The position numbers and the translations under genes are program-made. Below, piece after piece: positions 15,062 through 22,810 of a stretch of DNA of 64,000 bases. This stretch comes from Gaiellasilicea sp033857955 (GTDB lineage: Bacteria > Actinomycetota > Thermoleophilia > Gaiellales > Gaiellaceae), in NCBI GenBank assembly GCA_033857955.1, contig JAWVCW010000024.1, positions 62,001-126,000 on the forward strand, given 5' to 3'. A model generated the notes under the pieces. It worked only from the letters and a program-made list of their open reading frames with translations. It ran no database searches and was not told the DNA's origin. The first letter of the stretch is position 1. Every line of letters begins with the position of its first letter.

Positions 15062-16979
15062 GAAGGTCGTTCTCCCCGATTCGAGCGAACTCGAACTTCC
15101 GGACGGCGCAACGGGTCTGGACGCGGCGCGGGCGATCGGCCCGAAGCTCGCCGAGCAGGCCGTGCTGATCCGGCAGAACGGCGCCGTCCAGGACCTGCGC
15201 CTGCCGCTCGCCGACGGGCAGCCGATCCAGATCCTGACGACGCGCGACACCCAGGATCCGGATGCGCTCGCAGTCCTGCGCCATTCGGCGGCGCACCTCC
15301 TTGCCGAGGCCGTTCGCCGGCTCTACCCAGGCGTGAAGGTCGCGATCGGGCCGCCGATCGAGAACGGCTTCTACTACGACTTCGAGTTCCCCGAGCCGAT
15401 CCGCGAGGAGGACCTCGAGCGGATCGAGGCCGAGATCATGCGCGAGCTCGGCGAGGGCCGCTCCTGGGAGCGCGAGGAGATCTCCGCCGGCGAGGCGAAG
15501 CAGCGCTTCCTGGAGGAGAACGAGCCGTACAAGGTGGAGCTCGTCGACACCGCTGAAGGCGACATCTCGCTCTACCGACAACTTTCAGAGCGGGGGGGCG
15601 AGTTCACCGATCTCTGCCGCGGCCCGCACCTCCAGGACTCGAAGCCGATCAAGGCGGTCAAGCTCACCTCGCTCGCCGGCGCGTACTGGCGCGGCGACGA
15701 GCACAACAAGCAGCTGACCCGGATCTACGGGACGGCCTTCTACTCGCAAGCCGATCTGGACGCCTATCTCGAGCGTCTCGAGCAGGCGAAGGCTCGCGAC
15801 CACCGGCGACTCGGTGCGCAGCTCGACCTCTTCCACTTCGACGAGCACTCGCCCGGCTCGCCGTTCTGGCACCCGAAGGGAATGGCGATCTTCAACGCGC
15901 TCGAGAGCCTGCGCCGGCGGGAGAACGCGAAGCGCGGCTATGACGAGGTGAAGACTCCCCTCATCTACGACAAGGCGCTCTGGATCACCTCCGGCCACTG
16001 GGAGAAGTTCCGCGAGAACATGTTCCTGATCCCGCTCGACGAGGAGCAGGTCTACGCGATCAAGCCGATGAACTGCCCGGGGCACATGCTGCTCTTCGGC
16101 AGCGCGCTGCGGAGCTACCGCGACCTGCCCTTGCGGTACGCCGAAGCCGCGCCCCTCCATCGCAACGAACTCGCCGGCGCGCTGCACGGGCTCACGCGCG
16201 TCCGCCACGTGACTCAGGACGACGCTCACATCTTCTGCACACGCGAGCAGATCGACTCCGAGCTCGACGGCACGCTCGACTACTTGAAGTACCTCTACGG
16301 CCTGTTCGGCCTGGAGCCACGAGCCGAGCTCTCCACCCGGCCCGCGAACAAGCTCGGCACCGACGAGGAGTGGGACTTCACCGAAGGCGAGCTGACCCGC
16401 GCGCTCGAGCGGCACGGCATCGAGTACTTCGTCGGCGAGGGGGAGGGCTCGTTCTACGGGCCGAAGATCGACCTGCACATGACGGACGTGCTCGGCCGCT
16501 CCTGGCAGCTCGGCACCATCCAGCTGGACGGGCAGATGCCGGCTCGCTTCGGGCTCACCTACATGGGCGCGGACAACGTCGAGCACCCGGTGTTCGTGAT
16601 CCACCGCGCCTTCTTCGGATCGTTCGAGCGGTTCATCGGCATCCTCATCGAGCAGTACGCCGGCGCCTTCCCGTTCTGGCTCGCGCCGGTGCAGGTGCGG
16701 CTGATCCCGGTCGGCGAGAACCACCGCGACGCCGTGCACGCGCTGCGGGACCGGCTTGTCGCAGAGGGCTTCCGCGTCGAGGTGGACGAGCGCGACGAGA
16801 CGCTCGGGAAGCGGATTCGCGACTCCGAGCTCGAGAAGACCCCGTTCACGATCGTCTACGGCGACCGCGAGTCCGACGAGTCGCTCGCAGTGCGCGAGCG
16901 CGGCGGCGAGCAGTCGACGCTGAGCCTCGAAGAACTGCTCCAACGGTTCCGTGTGGAGATTGCTACGATCGAAGCCTGA
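15060..16979 (+). CDS. thrS: Threonyl-tRNA synthetase
   Basis: A 639-residue class II synthetase that charges tRNA-Thr. Order of domains: TGS (about 1-60), the alanyl/threonyl second additional domain (about 80-225, with 'HSAAHLLAEAVRRLYPG'), the catalytic core (about 245-530) with motif 2 'RNELAGALHGLTRVRHVTQD' and the zinc Cys in 'MNCPGHMLLF', and the C-terminal anticodon-binding domain (about 540-635). Full length for bacterial ThrRS. A TATCCT hexamer at 15046-15051 puts the transcript start within 2-3 nt of the ATG. It is followed by the infC-rpmI-rplT cluster. No T-box fits in the short upstream region. Confidence 0.97.
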   Translation: MKVVLPDSSELELPDGATGLDAARAIGPKLAEQAVLIRQNGAVQDLRLPLADGQPIQILTTRDTQDPDALAVLRHSAAHLLAEAVRRLYPGVKVAIGPPIENGFYYDFEFPEPIREEDLERIEAEIMRELGEGRSWEREEISAGEAKQRFLEENEPYKVELVDTAEGDISLYRQLSERGGEFTDLCRGPHLQDSKPIKAVKLTSLAGAYWRGDEHNKQLTRIYGTAFYSQADLDAYLERLEQAKARDHRRLGAQLDLFHFDEHSPGSPFWHPKGMAIFNALESLRRRENAKRGYDEVKTPLIYDKALWITSGHWEKFRENMFLIPLDEEQVYAIKPMNCPGHMLLFGSALRSYRDLPLRYAEAAPLHRNELAGALHGLTRVRHVTQDDAHIFCTREQIDSELDGTLDYLKYLYGLFGLEPRAELSTRPANKLGTDEEWDFTEGELTRALERHGIEYFVGEGEGSFYGPKIDLHMTDVLGRSWQLGTIQLDGQMPARFGLTYMGADNVEHPVFVIHRAFFGSFERFIGILIEQYAGAFPFWLAPVQVRLIPVGENHRDAVHALRDRLVAEGFRVEVDERDETLGKRIRDSELEKTPFTIVYGDRESDESLAVRERGGEQSTLSLEELLQRFRVEIATIEA

Positions 16980-17139
16980 AAGTAGGAGCGGACCACAGCC
17001 CCTCACCTTCCCGAGCGCAGTCACATGACTGCTGTTCGCGAGGGTTCAACCGAGCCGGTTGGACGAGGAAATGTGGCCGCTGCGTGCAGCGGTTTTTGTC
17101 GTCCATGAGGGAGGATTCCACGAGCTTGGTGAAGAGTCT
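16980..17139 (+). promoter_or_regulatory. infC operon leader with attenuator-like hairpins
   Basis: A 160-nt untranslated stretch between thrS and infC with three successive hairpins: GCAGTCA/TGACTGC at 17017-17032 (a near-perfect palindrome), AACC/GGTT around 17048-17060, and a G+C stem followed by five T at 17075-17097. An intrinsic terminator just before infC is the arrangement used for L20-controlled attenuation of infC-rpmI-rplT in Firmicutes. Control by L20 or another factor here is inference. A 12-codon open frame (17105-17143) lies between the hairpin and the infC start. Confidence 0.5.
17075..17097 (+). terminator. Intrinsic terminator upstream of infC
   Basis: CCGCTG (17077-17082) and CAGCGG (17087-17092) form a 6-bp stem with a CGTG loop, directly followed by TTTTT (17093-17097). 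It lies 43 bp before the likely infC start, so it would act as an attenuator or end the thrS transcript. Confidence 0.6.
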
Positions 17140-17823
17140 TTGAGGCCGAGACGCCGTCCGGAAGACCGGCGGGTACCGCAGCCGCAGGACCGGATCAACG
17201 AGAACATTCGCGTTCCCCAGGTACGCCTGGTGGGCGAGGACGGTGAGCAGATCGGGATCAAGTCGACCGAGGAAGCGCGCGAGTATGCGTACTCGAAGGG
17301 CCTCGACCTCGTCGAGGTCGCCGCGCAAGCCGACCCGCCTGTTGCGCGGGTGATGGACTACGGCAAGTACCGCTACGAGCAGGAGCAGAAGGCCAAGCTC
17401 GCGCGGAAGCACCAGACGCAGATCAACGTCAAGGAGATCAAGTTCAGGCCGAAGATCGGCATTCACGACTACGAGACGAAGAAGGGCCACGTCGTGCGCT
17501 TTCTCAACCAGCGCGCGAAGGTCAAGGTCACGATCATGTTCCGGGGGCGCGAGAACCTGCACCCGGAGCGAGGGCGCGACCTGCTGCTTCGGCTCGCCGA
17601 AGAGATCAAGGAGATCGGCGCGATCGAGTCGCCGCCGCTCCTCGACGGTCGGAACATGGTGATGCTGCTCGGTCCCACGAAGAACGCAGGAGTGAAGACA
17701 GATGCCAAAGATGAAGAGATCGAGCGGAGCGAAGAAACGCTTCAAGGTGACGGGGTCGGGGAAGATCCTGCGCCGCCACGCGATGCAGAGCCACAACCTG
17801 GAGCACAAGTCGGCCAAGCGTAA
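17140..17823 (+). CDS. infC: Translation initiation factor IF-3
   Basis: IF-3 blocks premature 50S joining and checks the start codon on the 30S subunit. The N domain starts at 'DRINENIRVPQVRLVGEDGE', the linker reads 'YEQEQKAKLARKHQ' and the C domain 'VKEIKFRPKIGIHDYETKKG' to 'NMVMLLGPTKN'. The TTG at 17140 is preferred: it follows the terminator hairpin, has GGTGAAG upstream and overlaps the stop of a 12-codon leader frame. The C-terminal 40 residues are acidic, unlike other IF-3 tails, and overlap rpmI by 122 bp in another frame, because no stop occurs where IF-3 normally ends. Confidence 0.9.
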   Translation: MRPRRRPEDRRVPQPQDRINENIRVPQVRLVGEDGEQIGIKSTEEAREYAYSKGLDLVEVAAQADPPVARVMDYGKYRYEQEQKAKLARKHQTQINVKEIKFRPKIGIHDYETKKGHVVRFLNQRAKVKVTIMFRGRENLHPERGRDLLLRLAEEIKEIGAIESPPLLDGRNMVMLLGPTKNAGVKTDAKDEEIERSEETLQGDGVGEDPAPPRDAEPQPGAQVGQA

Positions 17824-17899
17824 GCGCGCCTTCGGCAAGGACTACGTGGTCGCGAAAGTGGACGCGCCGAGGCTCAAGAAGCTGCTGGGGTTGAAGTAA
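17702..17899 (+). CDS. rpmI: 50S ribosomal protein L35
   Basis: A 65-residue basic protein of the large subunit, 'MPKMKRSSGAKKRFKVTGSG' then 'KILRRHAMQSHNLEHKSAKR', matching bacterial L35 over its full length. A GGAG ribosome site lies 9 nt upstream, within the end of infC. The stop overlaps the rplT start by one base (TAATG), so the pair is translationally coupled. Confidence 0.97.
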   Translation: MPKMKRSSGAKKRFKVTGSGKILRRHAMQSHNLEHKSAKRKRAFGKDYVVAKVDAPRLKKLLGLK

Positions 17900-18303
17900 T
17901 GCCACGCGTCAAACGATCAGTCCACGCACGCAAGAAGCGCCGGAAGGTTCTCGAGCAGGCGAAGGGGTACTGGGGCCTCAAGAGCCGCAGCTACCGCTAC
18001 GCGAAGGAGCAGGTCGAGCACTCGCTCACCTACGCCTACCGCGACCGTAAGAACAAGAAGCGGACGTTCCGCCAGCTCTGGATCGTGCGCATCAATGCCG
18101 CCGCCCGCGCGAACGGGATGTCGTACAACCAGTTCATCTCCGGGCTGCACAAGGCGGGGATCGAGCTCGACCGGAAGGTGCTCGCCGACCTCGCCGTCTC
18201 TGACCCCGCCGCGTTCACGGCCGTCGTGCAACAGGCGAAGGCCGCGCTCGAGTCCGCCGGCTCCTCCTCTGACAGCAATTCCTCCGACACCCGGGCGGCG
18301 TAG
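17899..18303 (+). CDS. rplT: 50S ribosomal protein L20
   Basis: A 134-residue large-subunit assembly protein that binds 23S rRNA; in several bacteria L20 also represses its own infC-rpmI-rplT operon. The start 'MPRVKRSVHARKKRRKVLEQ' and core 'AKGYWGLKSRSYRYAKEQVE' are canonical. The C terminus carries about 15 extra Ser/Asp/Asn residues compared with the usual 117-120 length. Its start overlaps the rpmI stop. Confidence 0.97.
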   Translation: MPRVKRSVHARKKRRKVLEQAKGYWGLKSRSYRYAKEQVEHSLTYAYRDRKNKKRTFRQLWIVRINAAARANGMSYNQFISGLHKAGIELDRKVLADLAVSDPAAFTAVVQQAKAALESAGSSSDSNSSDTRAA

Positions 18304-18306
18304 AGC

Positions 18307-18987
18307 CTGATTACGTCAGCGTCGAACCCGACGCTGAAGCTCGTCCGGAAGCTCCTCGCGCAGAAGCGCAAGCGCGAGGAGCTCGGGCTCTTCGCGGTCG
18401 AAGGCGAGGATCTGGTCGACGCGGCCGCGGCGGCCGGGATCGAGCCGATCGAGCTCCTCGTCGCGGGCGAGAGCATCGAGCCGGAGCTTCTCGCCGCCGT
18501 CTCGACACTGCCCCACCCGGCACGCGTCATCGGCGTCTTCCGCACCGCCGCTCTTCCGCGGGAGCCGCGCGAGACCACGCTTGCGCTCTGGCGTGTCTCC
18601 GACCCCGGGAACATCGGGACGCTGTTGCGCGCTGCGGACGCGTTCGGTGCGGCAGTCGCGCTCTCCGAGGGCTGCGCCGATCCGCTCGGATCGAAGGCGC
18701 TCCGCGCGTCGGCGGGCGCGATCTTCCGCGTGCCGCTGTTCGCATTCGACGACGCGCCGGGCGAGCGGGTGGCGCTCGTCGCGCACGGTGCGCCGCCGCT
18801 GCACGAGCTCGACCTTTCCGGCCAGGTCACATTCGTCCTCGGAGCCGAGAGACAAGGGCTTCCCGAGGACGTGGTGAGACAGTCACACAAAGTCGCGACG
18901 ATCGCGACGCAGGGCTCGGCCGAGTCGCTCAACGTCGCCGTGGCCGGCGCGATCGCGCTCTACGAGCGCTCGCGGCCGGCCTCCTGA
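18307..18987 (+). CDS. TrmH family RNA methyltransferase (SPOUT)
   Basis: About 226 residues: an N-terminal substrate-binding domain ('SASNPTLKLVRKLLAQKRKR' to 'ELLVAGESIEPELL') and a C-terminal SPOUT methyltransferase knot with motif 1 'PGNIGTLLRAADAFGA', motif 2 'FVLGAERQGLPEDVV' and motif 3 'SLNVAVAGAIALYE'. It probably 2'-O-methylates rRNA or tRNA. The frame opens right after the rplT stop, and no ATG, GTG or TTG occurs until 18625, inside the catalytic domain. Homologues commonly begin MITS, so CTG at 18307 (or ATT at 18310) is the likely start. Position after rplT is typical for this family. Confidence 0.8.
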   Translation: MITSASNPTLKLVRKLLAQKRKREELGLFAVEGEDLVDAAAAAGIEPIELLVAGESIEPELLAAVSTLPHPARVIGVFRTAALPREPRETTLALWRVSDPGNIGTLLRAADAFGAAVALSEGCADPLGSKALRASAGAIFRVPLFAFDDAPGERVALVAHGAPPLHELDLSGQVTFVLGAERQGLPEDVVRQSHKVATIATQGSAESLNVAVAGAIALYERSRPAS

Positions 18988-18988
18988 A

Positions 18989-20857
18989 TCACCAGGCGCC
19001 GCCGCCTCCACCGCCGCCGCCTCCGCCGCCCCCGCCCGAGAAGCCGCCGCCGAACCCGCCGGAGCCGGAGGATGGGGGAGCGAGGGCCGAACCGAAGCCT
19101 GCGGCGAGGTCACCGATGCTCATCGAGGTCGGTCCCGACGAGAGGTCGCCGTAGGGGCCGATCCAGTAGAGCGTGCTCGCATGTGCCAGCGCCTCCGGCA
19201 TGTGCAGCTGTGCGCCCTGCAGCACGCGCTCGGCCAGTCCGAACGCGATTCCGTAGACGAGGAGGCGTTCCCAGAGCTCGAGCGTCGCGGCCGGCGCGAT
19301 GTCCAGGCGCGGGAAGTCGGTCAGGTAGCGGCGGAAGGCCTCCCAGCGCTCGGCCTCGGCCTGCGCCTCCGGCGTTCGCCGCCGCCACAGGCGGCGGTTG
19401 AACGCAGCCATGACGAGCGCGACGGCGTTGACGAGCCCACAGACGCCGAGTGCGATCGCGACCACGCTCCGCCACGTGGGCGCGACGGAGTTGAACGAGT
19501 GGATCCCGCCGACGAGCGTCAGCCCGCCGGCCACCGCGAGGACGGCGGCTGCGCCGAGGAGGACGACCAGCCCAACATTCCGGAACCACTTCCGGCCCGC
19601 GATCTCGGCACCGACCGCGGACTTGAACGAGCTGAAGCGCTCGGAGTTCCCCGTGCGGTCCTCCTCGATCCGGTCGCGGAAGGACGAGAGCCGCTCGGGC
19701 CCGGCGGCGACGATCGCATCGACGACCTGCGCGACCGGCGCCTCGAAAGCCTCGACCGGCGACTCGACGTCTCCGAGCGACAATTCGAGGTCGGCGACCT
19801 GCTGCGTCTTCAGCCCACCCCAGATCTTCCGCTCCGTCGTCACGGGCTGAGACCGGTAGCGGCCACGCCGGATCAGGTCGAACAGCGTCGCCGTGAACTC
19901 GAGCGATCCCGGCGTGCCGCCCTGCGCGAGCAACGCCGGCACGAGCGCGGCCTGGGTCTCGGTGGGCGGCTCTTGCTCGTACTCGCGGTCGTAGCTCGTC
20001 TGCCGCTCCCGGCCCCAGCGCCACCACACGAACGCGACCACCGCGAGCGCGGGGCCGAGCGCAAGCAGGAGCAGGAGCGCGAGCGTCCGCGGCAGATTGT
20101 GGAGCGCGTCGTCGATCTTGCGCTTGTCGCGCTCGTAGGCCGCTGCGTCCTGGCGCTCCTCGGCCGCGATCTTCTCGAGCCCCGGGCCACTCACCACCTT
20201 CATCCCCGCCGTCGAGGTGAAGACGCGACGCGGCACGAGGGCGCGCAGTTCCACGAACTGGTGGGGCGGGATGTCGAGCGCGCGCAGGTTGGCTCGCGTG
20301 GCCTCGAACGTGACGTCGCCGCGGACGCCGACGGGGTGACCCCAGGCGCGGACGATGTCGCCCGGCGCGGCCAGGGTCGCGGTGAGCTGGCCGAGCCCGA
20401 CCTCCCACTCGTCGCCCCAGACCTTGAGGTTCACGTCGACGACGTCGTCGTAAGCCGTCGCCACGCCGCGCAGCCGGTAGTGGATCCGGAACCTGCGCGC
20501 TTCCGAGTTGGCGCGGTAGTGCCACACGATCCGCACGCCGTTTCCTGTCCGCGTCGTACCGAACGTGTTCGGGCTGTCCGCGCAGCCGAGCTCCGCGCAA
20601 CCTCCGGGCCGGTACGCGACCTCTCCCTCCGAGACGGAGACCTGGTCGAGTGACTCGCCGTCGCGTAGCGGCACCTCTCGGAACGCGCCGCTGAAGGCGC
20701 CGTCGAACTCGAACGCGATCAGCTCGTCGACGAGCAAGCTGCCGTCACGCTCGACCTGGATCGTCACGTCCGCAGCGGGCAGGGCGAACGACTTCGCAGC
20801 GGCGTCCCCGGCGAGCACGAGCGCCGCGAGCAGCGCCCCCGCTAGAACGCGACGCGT
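18989..20857 (-). CDS. DUF2207 membrane protein with Gly-rich tail
   Basis: About 622 residues: a signal peptide, an extracytoplasmic DUF2207 domain (about 25-225), a transmembrane helix ('LALLLLLALGPALAVVAFVW'), a cytoplasmic region and two further helices (about 440-500), and a C-terminal poly-Gly tail 'GGGFSGGGGGGG'. These are the standard parts of the family, which often sits next to lemA, as here. No ATG, GTG or TTG gives a sensible start. An ACG at 20857 follows a perfect GGGAGG ribosome site by 4 nt and yields a complete signal peptide ('RRVLAGALLAALVLAG'). Function unknown, likely envelope. Confidence 0.8.
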   Translation of the reverse strand, partial: TRRVLAGALLAALVLAGDAAAKSFALPAADVTIQVERDGSLLVDELIAFEFDGAFSGAFREVPLRDGESLDQVSVSEGEVAYRPGGCAELGCADSPNTFGTTRTGNGVRIVWHYRANSEARRFRIHYRLRGVATAYDDVVDVNLKVWGDEWEVGLGQLTATLAAPGDIVRAWGHPVGVRGDVTFEATRANLRALDIPPHQFVELRALVPRRVFTSTAGMKVVSGPGLEKIAAEERQDAAAYERDKRKIDDALHNLPRTLALLLLLALGPALAVVAFVWWRWGRERQTSYDREYEQEPPTETQAALVPALLAQGGTPGSLEFTATLFDLIRRGRYRSQPVTTERKIWGGLKTQQVADLELSLGDVESPVEAFEAPVAQVVDAIVAAGPERLSSFRDRIEEDRTGNSERFSSFKSAVGAEIAGRKWFRNVGLVVLLGAAAVLAVAGGLTLVGGIHSFNSVAPTWRSVVAIALGVCGLVNAVALVMAAFNRRLWRRRTPEAQAEAERWEAFRRYLTDFPRLDIAPAATLELWERLLVYGIAFGLAERVLQGAQLHMPEALAHASTLYWIGPYGDLSSGPTSMSIGDLAAGFGSALAPPSSGSGGFGGGFSGGGGGGGGGGGGGAW

Positions 20858-21387
20858 GGTGCCTCCCGGGTCTCGCCCTCGGCTTCGAAGAAGTCCTTCT
20901 TCGAGAACCCGAACGGCCCGGCGAAGAGCACGCCGGGCACCGTCTGGATCGCGGTGTTGTAGGTGAGGACGGTGTCGTTGTAGACCTGGCGCGAGACCGC
21001 GATCCGGTTCTCGGTCTGCGCGAGCTCGTCCTGCAGCTGACGGAAGTTCTCGTCCGCCTGCAGCTCCGGATACGCCTCGGCGACCGCGATCAGCCGTCCG
21101 AGTGCCTGGCTCAGCAGCCCTTCGGCTGCGCCCTGCTCGGCCGGGCCCTGCGCCGACTGTGCGCGCGCTCGGGCGTTCGTGACTGCCTCGAACGTCTCGC
21201 GCTCGTGCGAGGCGTAGCCCTTGACCGTCTCGACGAGGTTCGGGATCAGGTCGTAGCGCCGCTTGAGCTGAACGTCGACCTGCGCCCACGCGTTCTCGAC
21301 CCGGTTCCGGAGCCTGACGAGCCGGTTGTAGAGCAGGACAACGCCGACGACGAGCACGGCGACGATCCCGATCACGATCCAGAGCAT
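20842..21387 (-). CDS. lemA: LemA family protein
   Basis: A 181-residue membrane-anchored helical protein: N-terminal transmembrane helix 'WIVIGIVAVLVVGVVLLYN', then the LemA signature 'LRNRVENAWAQVDVQLKRRY' and 'DLIPNLVETVKGYASHE', followed by helices ending in 'VPGVLFAGPFGFSKKDFFE'. Length is normal for LemA. It lies upstream of the DUF2207 gene with a 16-bp overlap, a common pairing. The molecular role of LemA is not established; it is thought to work at the membrane with such partners. Confidence 0.92.
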   Translation of the reverse strand: MLWIVIGIVAVLVVGVVLLYNRLVRLRNRVENAWAQVDVQLKRRYDLIPNLVETVKGYASHERETFEAVTNARARAQSAQGPAEQGAAEGLLSQALGRLIAVAEAYPELQADENFRQLQDELAQTENRIAVSRQVYNDTVLTYNTAIQTVPGVLFAGPFGFSKKDFFEAEGETREAPRVAF

Positions 21388-21400
21388 GTGGGAACCCTAA

Positions 21401-22114
21401 CTACCTGCGGGTGCCGGCGAACACCACGTCTTCGCCGCCCGCGTACGGGCGGCGGTCGAACCACCCCCACTGGGCCTCGACGTCGAAGCCGGCTCGGTCC
21501 AGCAGCAGCCGCCACTCCGGCGGTGAGAGCCAGGCGAGGTGCATCGTCGAGGCCTCCTCGCCGCGGCGCACGGAGAGCGTGAGCGTCCGGTCGCCCTCGT
21601 CCCAGTCGGCGCGCTCGAAGATCCCGGGCTCGCGCTCGATCCACCTGCCGTGTGTGTCCTCGACGTCCGCGCGGCTCGGCGCAAAGACGTCGAAGACGAC
21701 CCGCCCGCCGTCGGCCAGCAGCTCCCGTGCGGCGCCGAGCGCCCGAAGGCGGTCGGCCTCGGTCGTCATGTGGAGGAGCGAGCGGAACGGGATCAGCACG
21801 AGCGGCACGCGCTCGCTCACCGGCGGCTCGCGCATGTCGCCGAGCCGAAGATCCAGGAGCTCCTCGACCCCTTCGGCCCGGCCGTACTCCTGCGCGACCT
21901 CGAGCATTCCCGCCGATGCGTCGACGCCGATCAGCCGGATTCCGGCCTTCGCGATCGGGATCGAGATCCGCCCCGTGCCGCAGGCGAGCTCGACGACGGG
22001 CCCGCCGGATGCGCGCGCCTCCGCCACGTAGAACTCCACATCCTCGGTGACGCTCGCGCTCCACGGGTCGTAGACCCTGGCGATCGCGTCGTAAGGACTA
22101 GGGCTTGCGGACAA
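21401..22114 (-). CDS. Class I SAM-dependent methyltransferase (paralogue 1)
   Basis: A 237-residue Rossmann-type methyltransferase. Motif I is 'VVELACGTGRISIPIA' (about 46-61), then 'IGVDASAGMLEVA' (acidic ribose contact) and 'RLGDMREPP'. The TTG start at 22114 places the protein start just before the family's 'YDAIARVYDPW' and overlaps the upstream paralogue by 17 bp, so the two are translated in tandem. Substrate unknown; similarity to small-molecule methyltransferases is general. Confidence 0.82.
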   Translation of the reverse strand: MSASPSPYDAIARVYDPWSASVTEDVEFYVAEARASGGPVVELACGTGRISIPIAKAGIRLIGVDASAGMLEVAQEYGRAEGVEELLDLRLGDMREPPVSERVPLVLIPFRSLLHMTTEADRLRALGAARELLADGGRVVFDVFAPSRADVEDTHGRWIEREPGIFERADWDEGDRTLTLSVRRGEEASTMHLAWLSPPEWRLLLDRAGFDVEAQWGWFDRRPYAGGEDVVFAGTRR

Positions 22115-22787
22115 CCCACACGAACTCGGTCGCGTTCTCGTCGAACGGCTGCCGCTCGAAGCCACCGTAGAGCCCCTCGACCTCGAACCCGGCAACCTCG
22201 ATCAGGCCTTCCCACTCGGAGCGGTTGAGCCACCAGAGTGAGATCGCGTTGCCGCTCTCGAGCGTGATGTCGATCCGGTTGTCGTGCTTGGCCTGGTCGA
22301 TCCGGTGCCGGACGCCGTTCTGCTCCTGCCATTCGCCGTCGAGGCGCGCTGCAAGCTTGGGATCGAAGACGAACGCGTTCCAGGCGAAGCGCCCTCCGGG
22401 CAGGAGGGACGCGTGGACTCGTTCGAAGACGCGCCGCCGGTCGGCCCAGGTCGGCACGTGGAGCAGCGAGCGGGCGGGGACGTAGATCAGTCCGGCCGGC
22501 TCGTCGAGTGCAAGCTCTCGCATGTCTCCCTGCCGCAGCTCCAGATCGACGCCCGCTGCGTCGGCCTTCGCTCGAGCCTGGTCGAGCATCGCTTGGGACG
22601 CGTCGATCCCGAGCACGTGCCGGCCGGTTTCGCGGGCGACCGGAATGGCGACGCGACCGGTTCCGACTGCGAGCTCGACCAGGGGCCCGTCGGTCGCGCG
22701 CGCGAGCTCGACGTAGAAGGGAACGTCCTCGGTCATCGTCGCCGACCAGTCGTCGTAGATCGCCGCGAAAGGGTCGTAAACGCTCAC
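22098..22787 (-). CDS. Class I SAM-dependent methyltransferase (paralogue 2)
   Basis: A 229-residue paralogue of the downstream gene: 'YDPFAAIYDDWSATMTED', motif I 'LVELAVGTGRVAIPVA', 'LGIDASQAMLDQA', 'RQGDMRELA'. In motif I the usual acidic-Cys/Gly-Gly stretch reads AVGTG rather than ACGTG, a mild variation. GTG 22787 is chosen because a TAGCAT hexamer lies at -13 to -8, giving a nearly leaderless transcript that diverges from pheS across only 23 bp. Substrate unknown. Confidence 0.82.
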   Translation of the reverse strand: MSVYDPFAAIYDDWSATMTEDVPFYVELARATDGPLVELAVGTGRVAIPVARETGRHVLGIDASQAMLDQARAKADAAGVDLELRQGDMRELALDEPAGLIYVPARSLLHVPTWADRRRVFERVHASLLPGGRFAWNAFVFDPKLAARLDGEWQEQNGVRHRIDQAKHDNRIDITLESGNAISLWWLNRSEWEGLIEVAGFEVEGLYGGFERQPFDENATEFVWVVRKP

Positions 22788-22794
22788 GAAGCCG

Positions 22795-22804
22795 ATGCTA
22801 TCGT
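22795..22804. promoter_or_regulatory. Divergent -10 elements for pheS and methyltransferase
   Basis: On the plus strand TATCGT (22799-22804) lies exactly at -12 to -7 of the pheS ATG. On the minus strand TAGCAT (22800-22795) lies at -13 to -8 of the methyltransferase GTG. The whole intergenic gap is 23 bp, so both transcripts would be leaderless and the two -10 boxes overlap. No -35 boxes are evident. Confidence 0.45.
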
Positions 22805-22810
22805 CGCCCG

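Noticed and set aside
22508..22810. N-terminal extension of pheS from an upstream start at 22508
   Set aside because: The added 101 residues are Arg-rich shadow of the opposite methyltransferase gene; ATG 22811 with its -10 box fits the family start.
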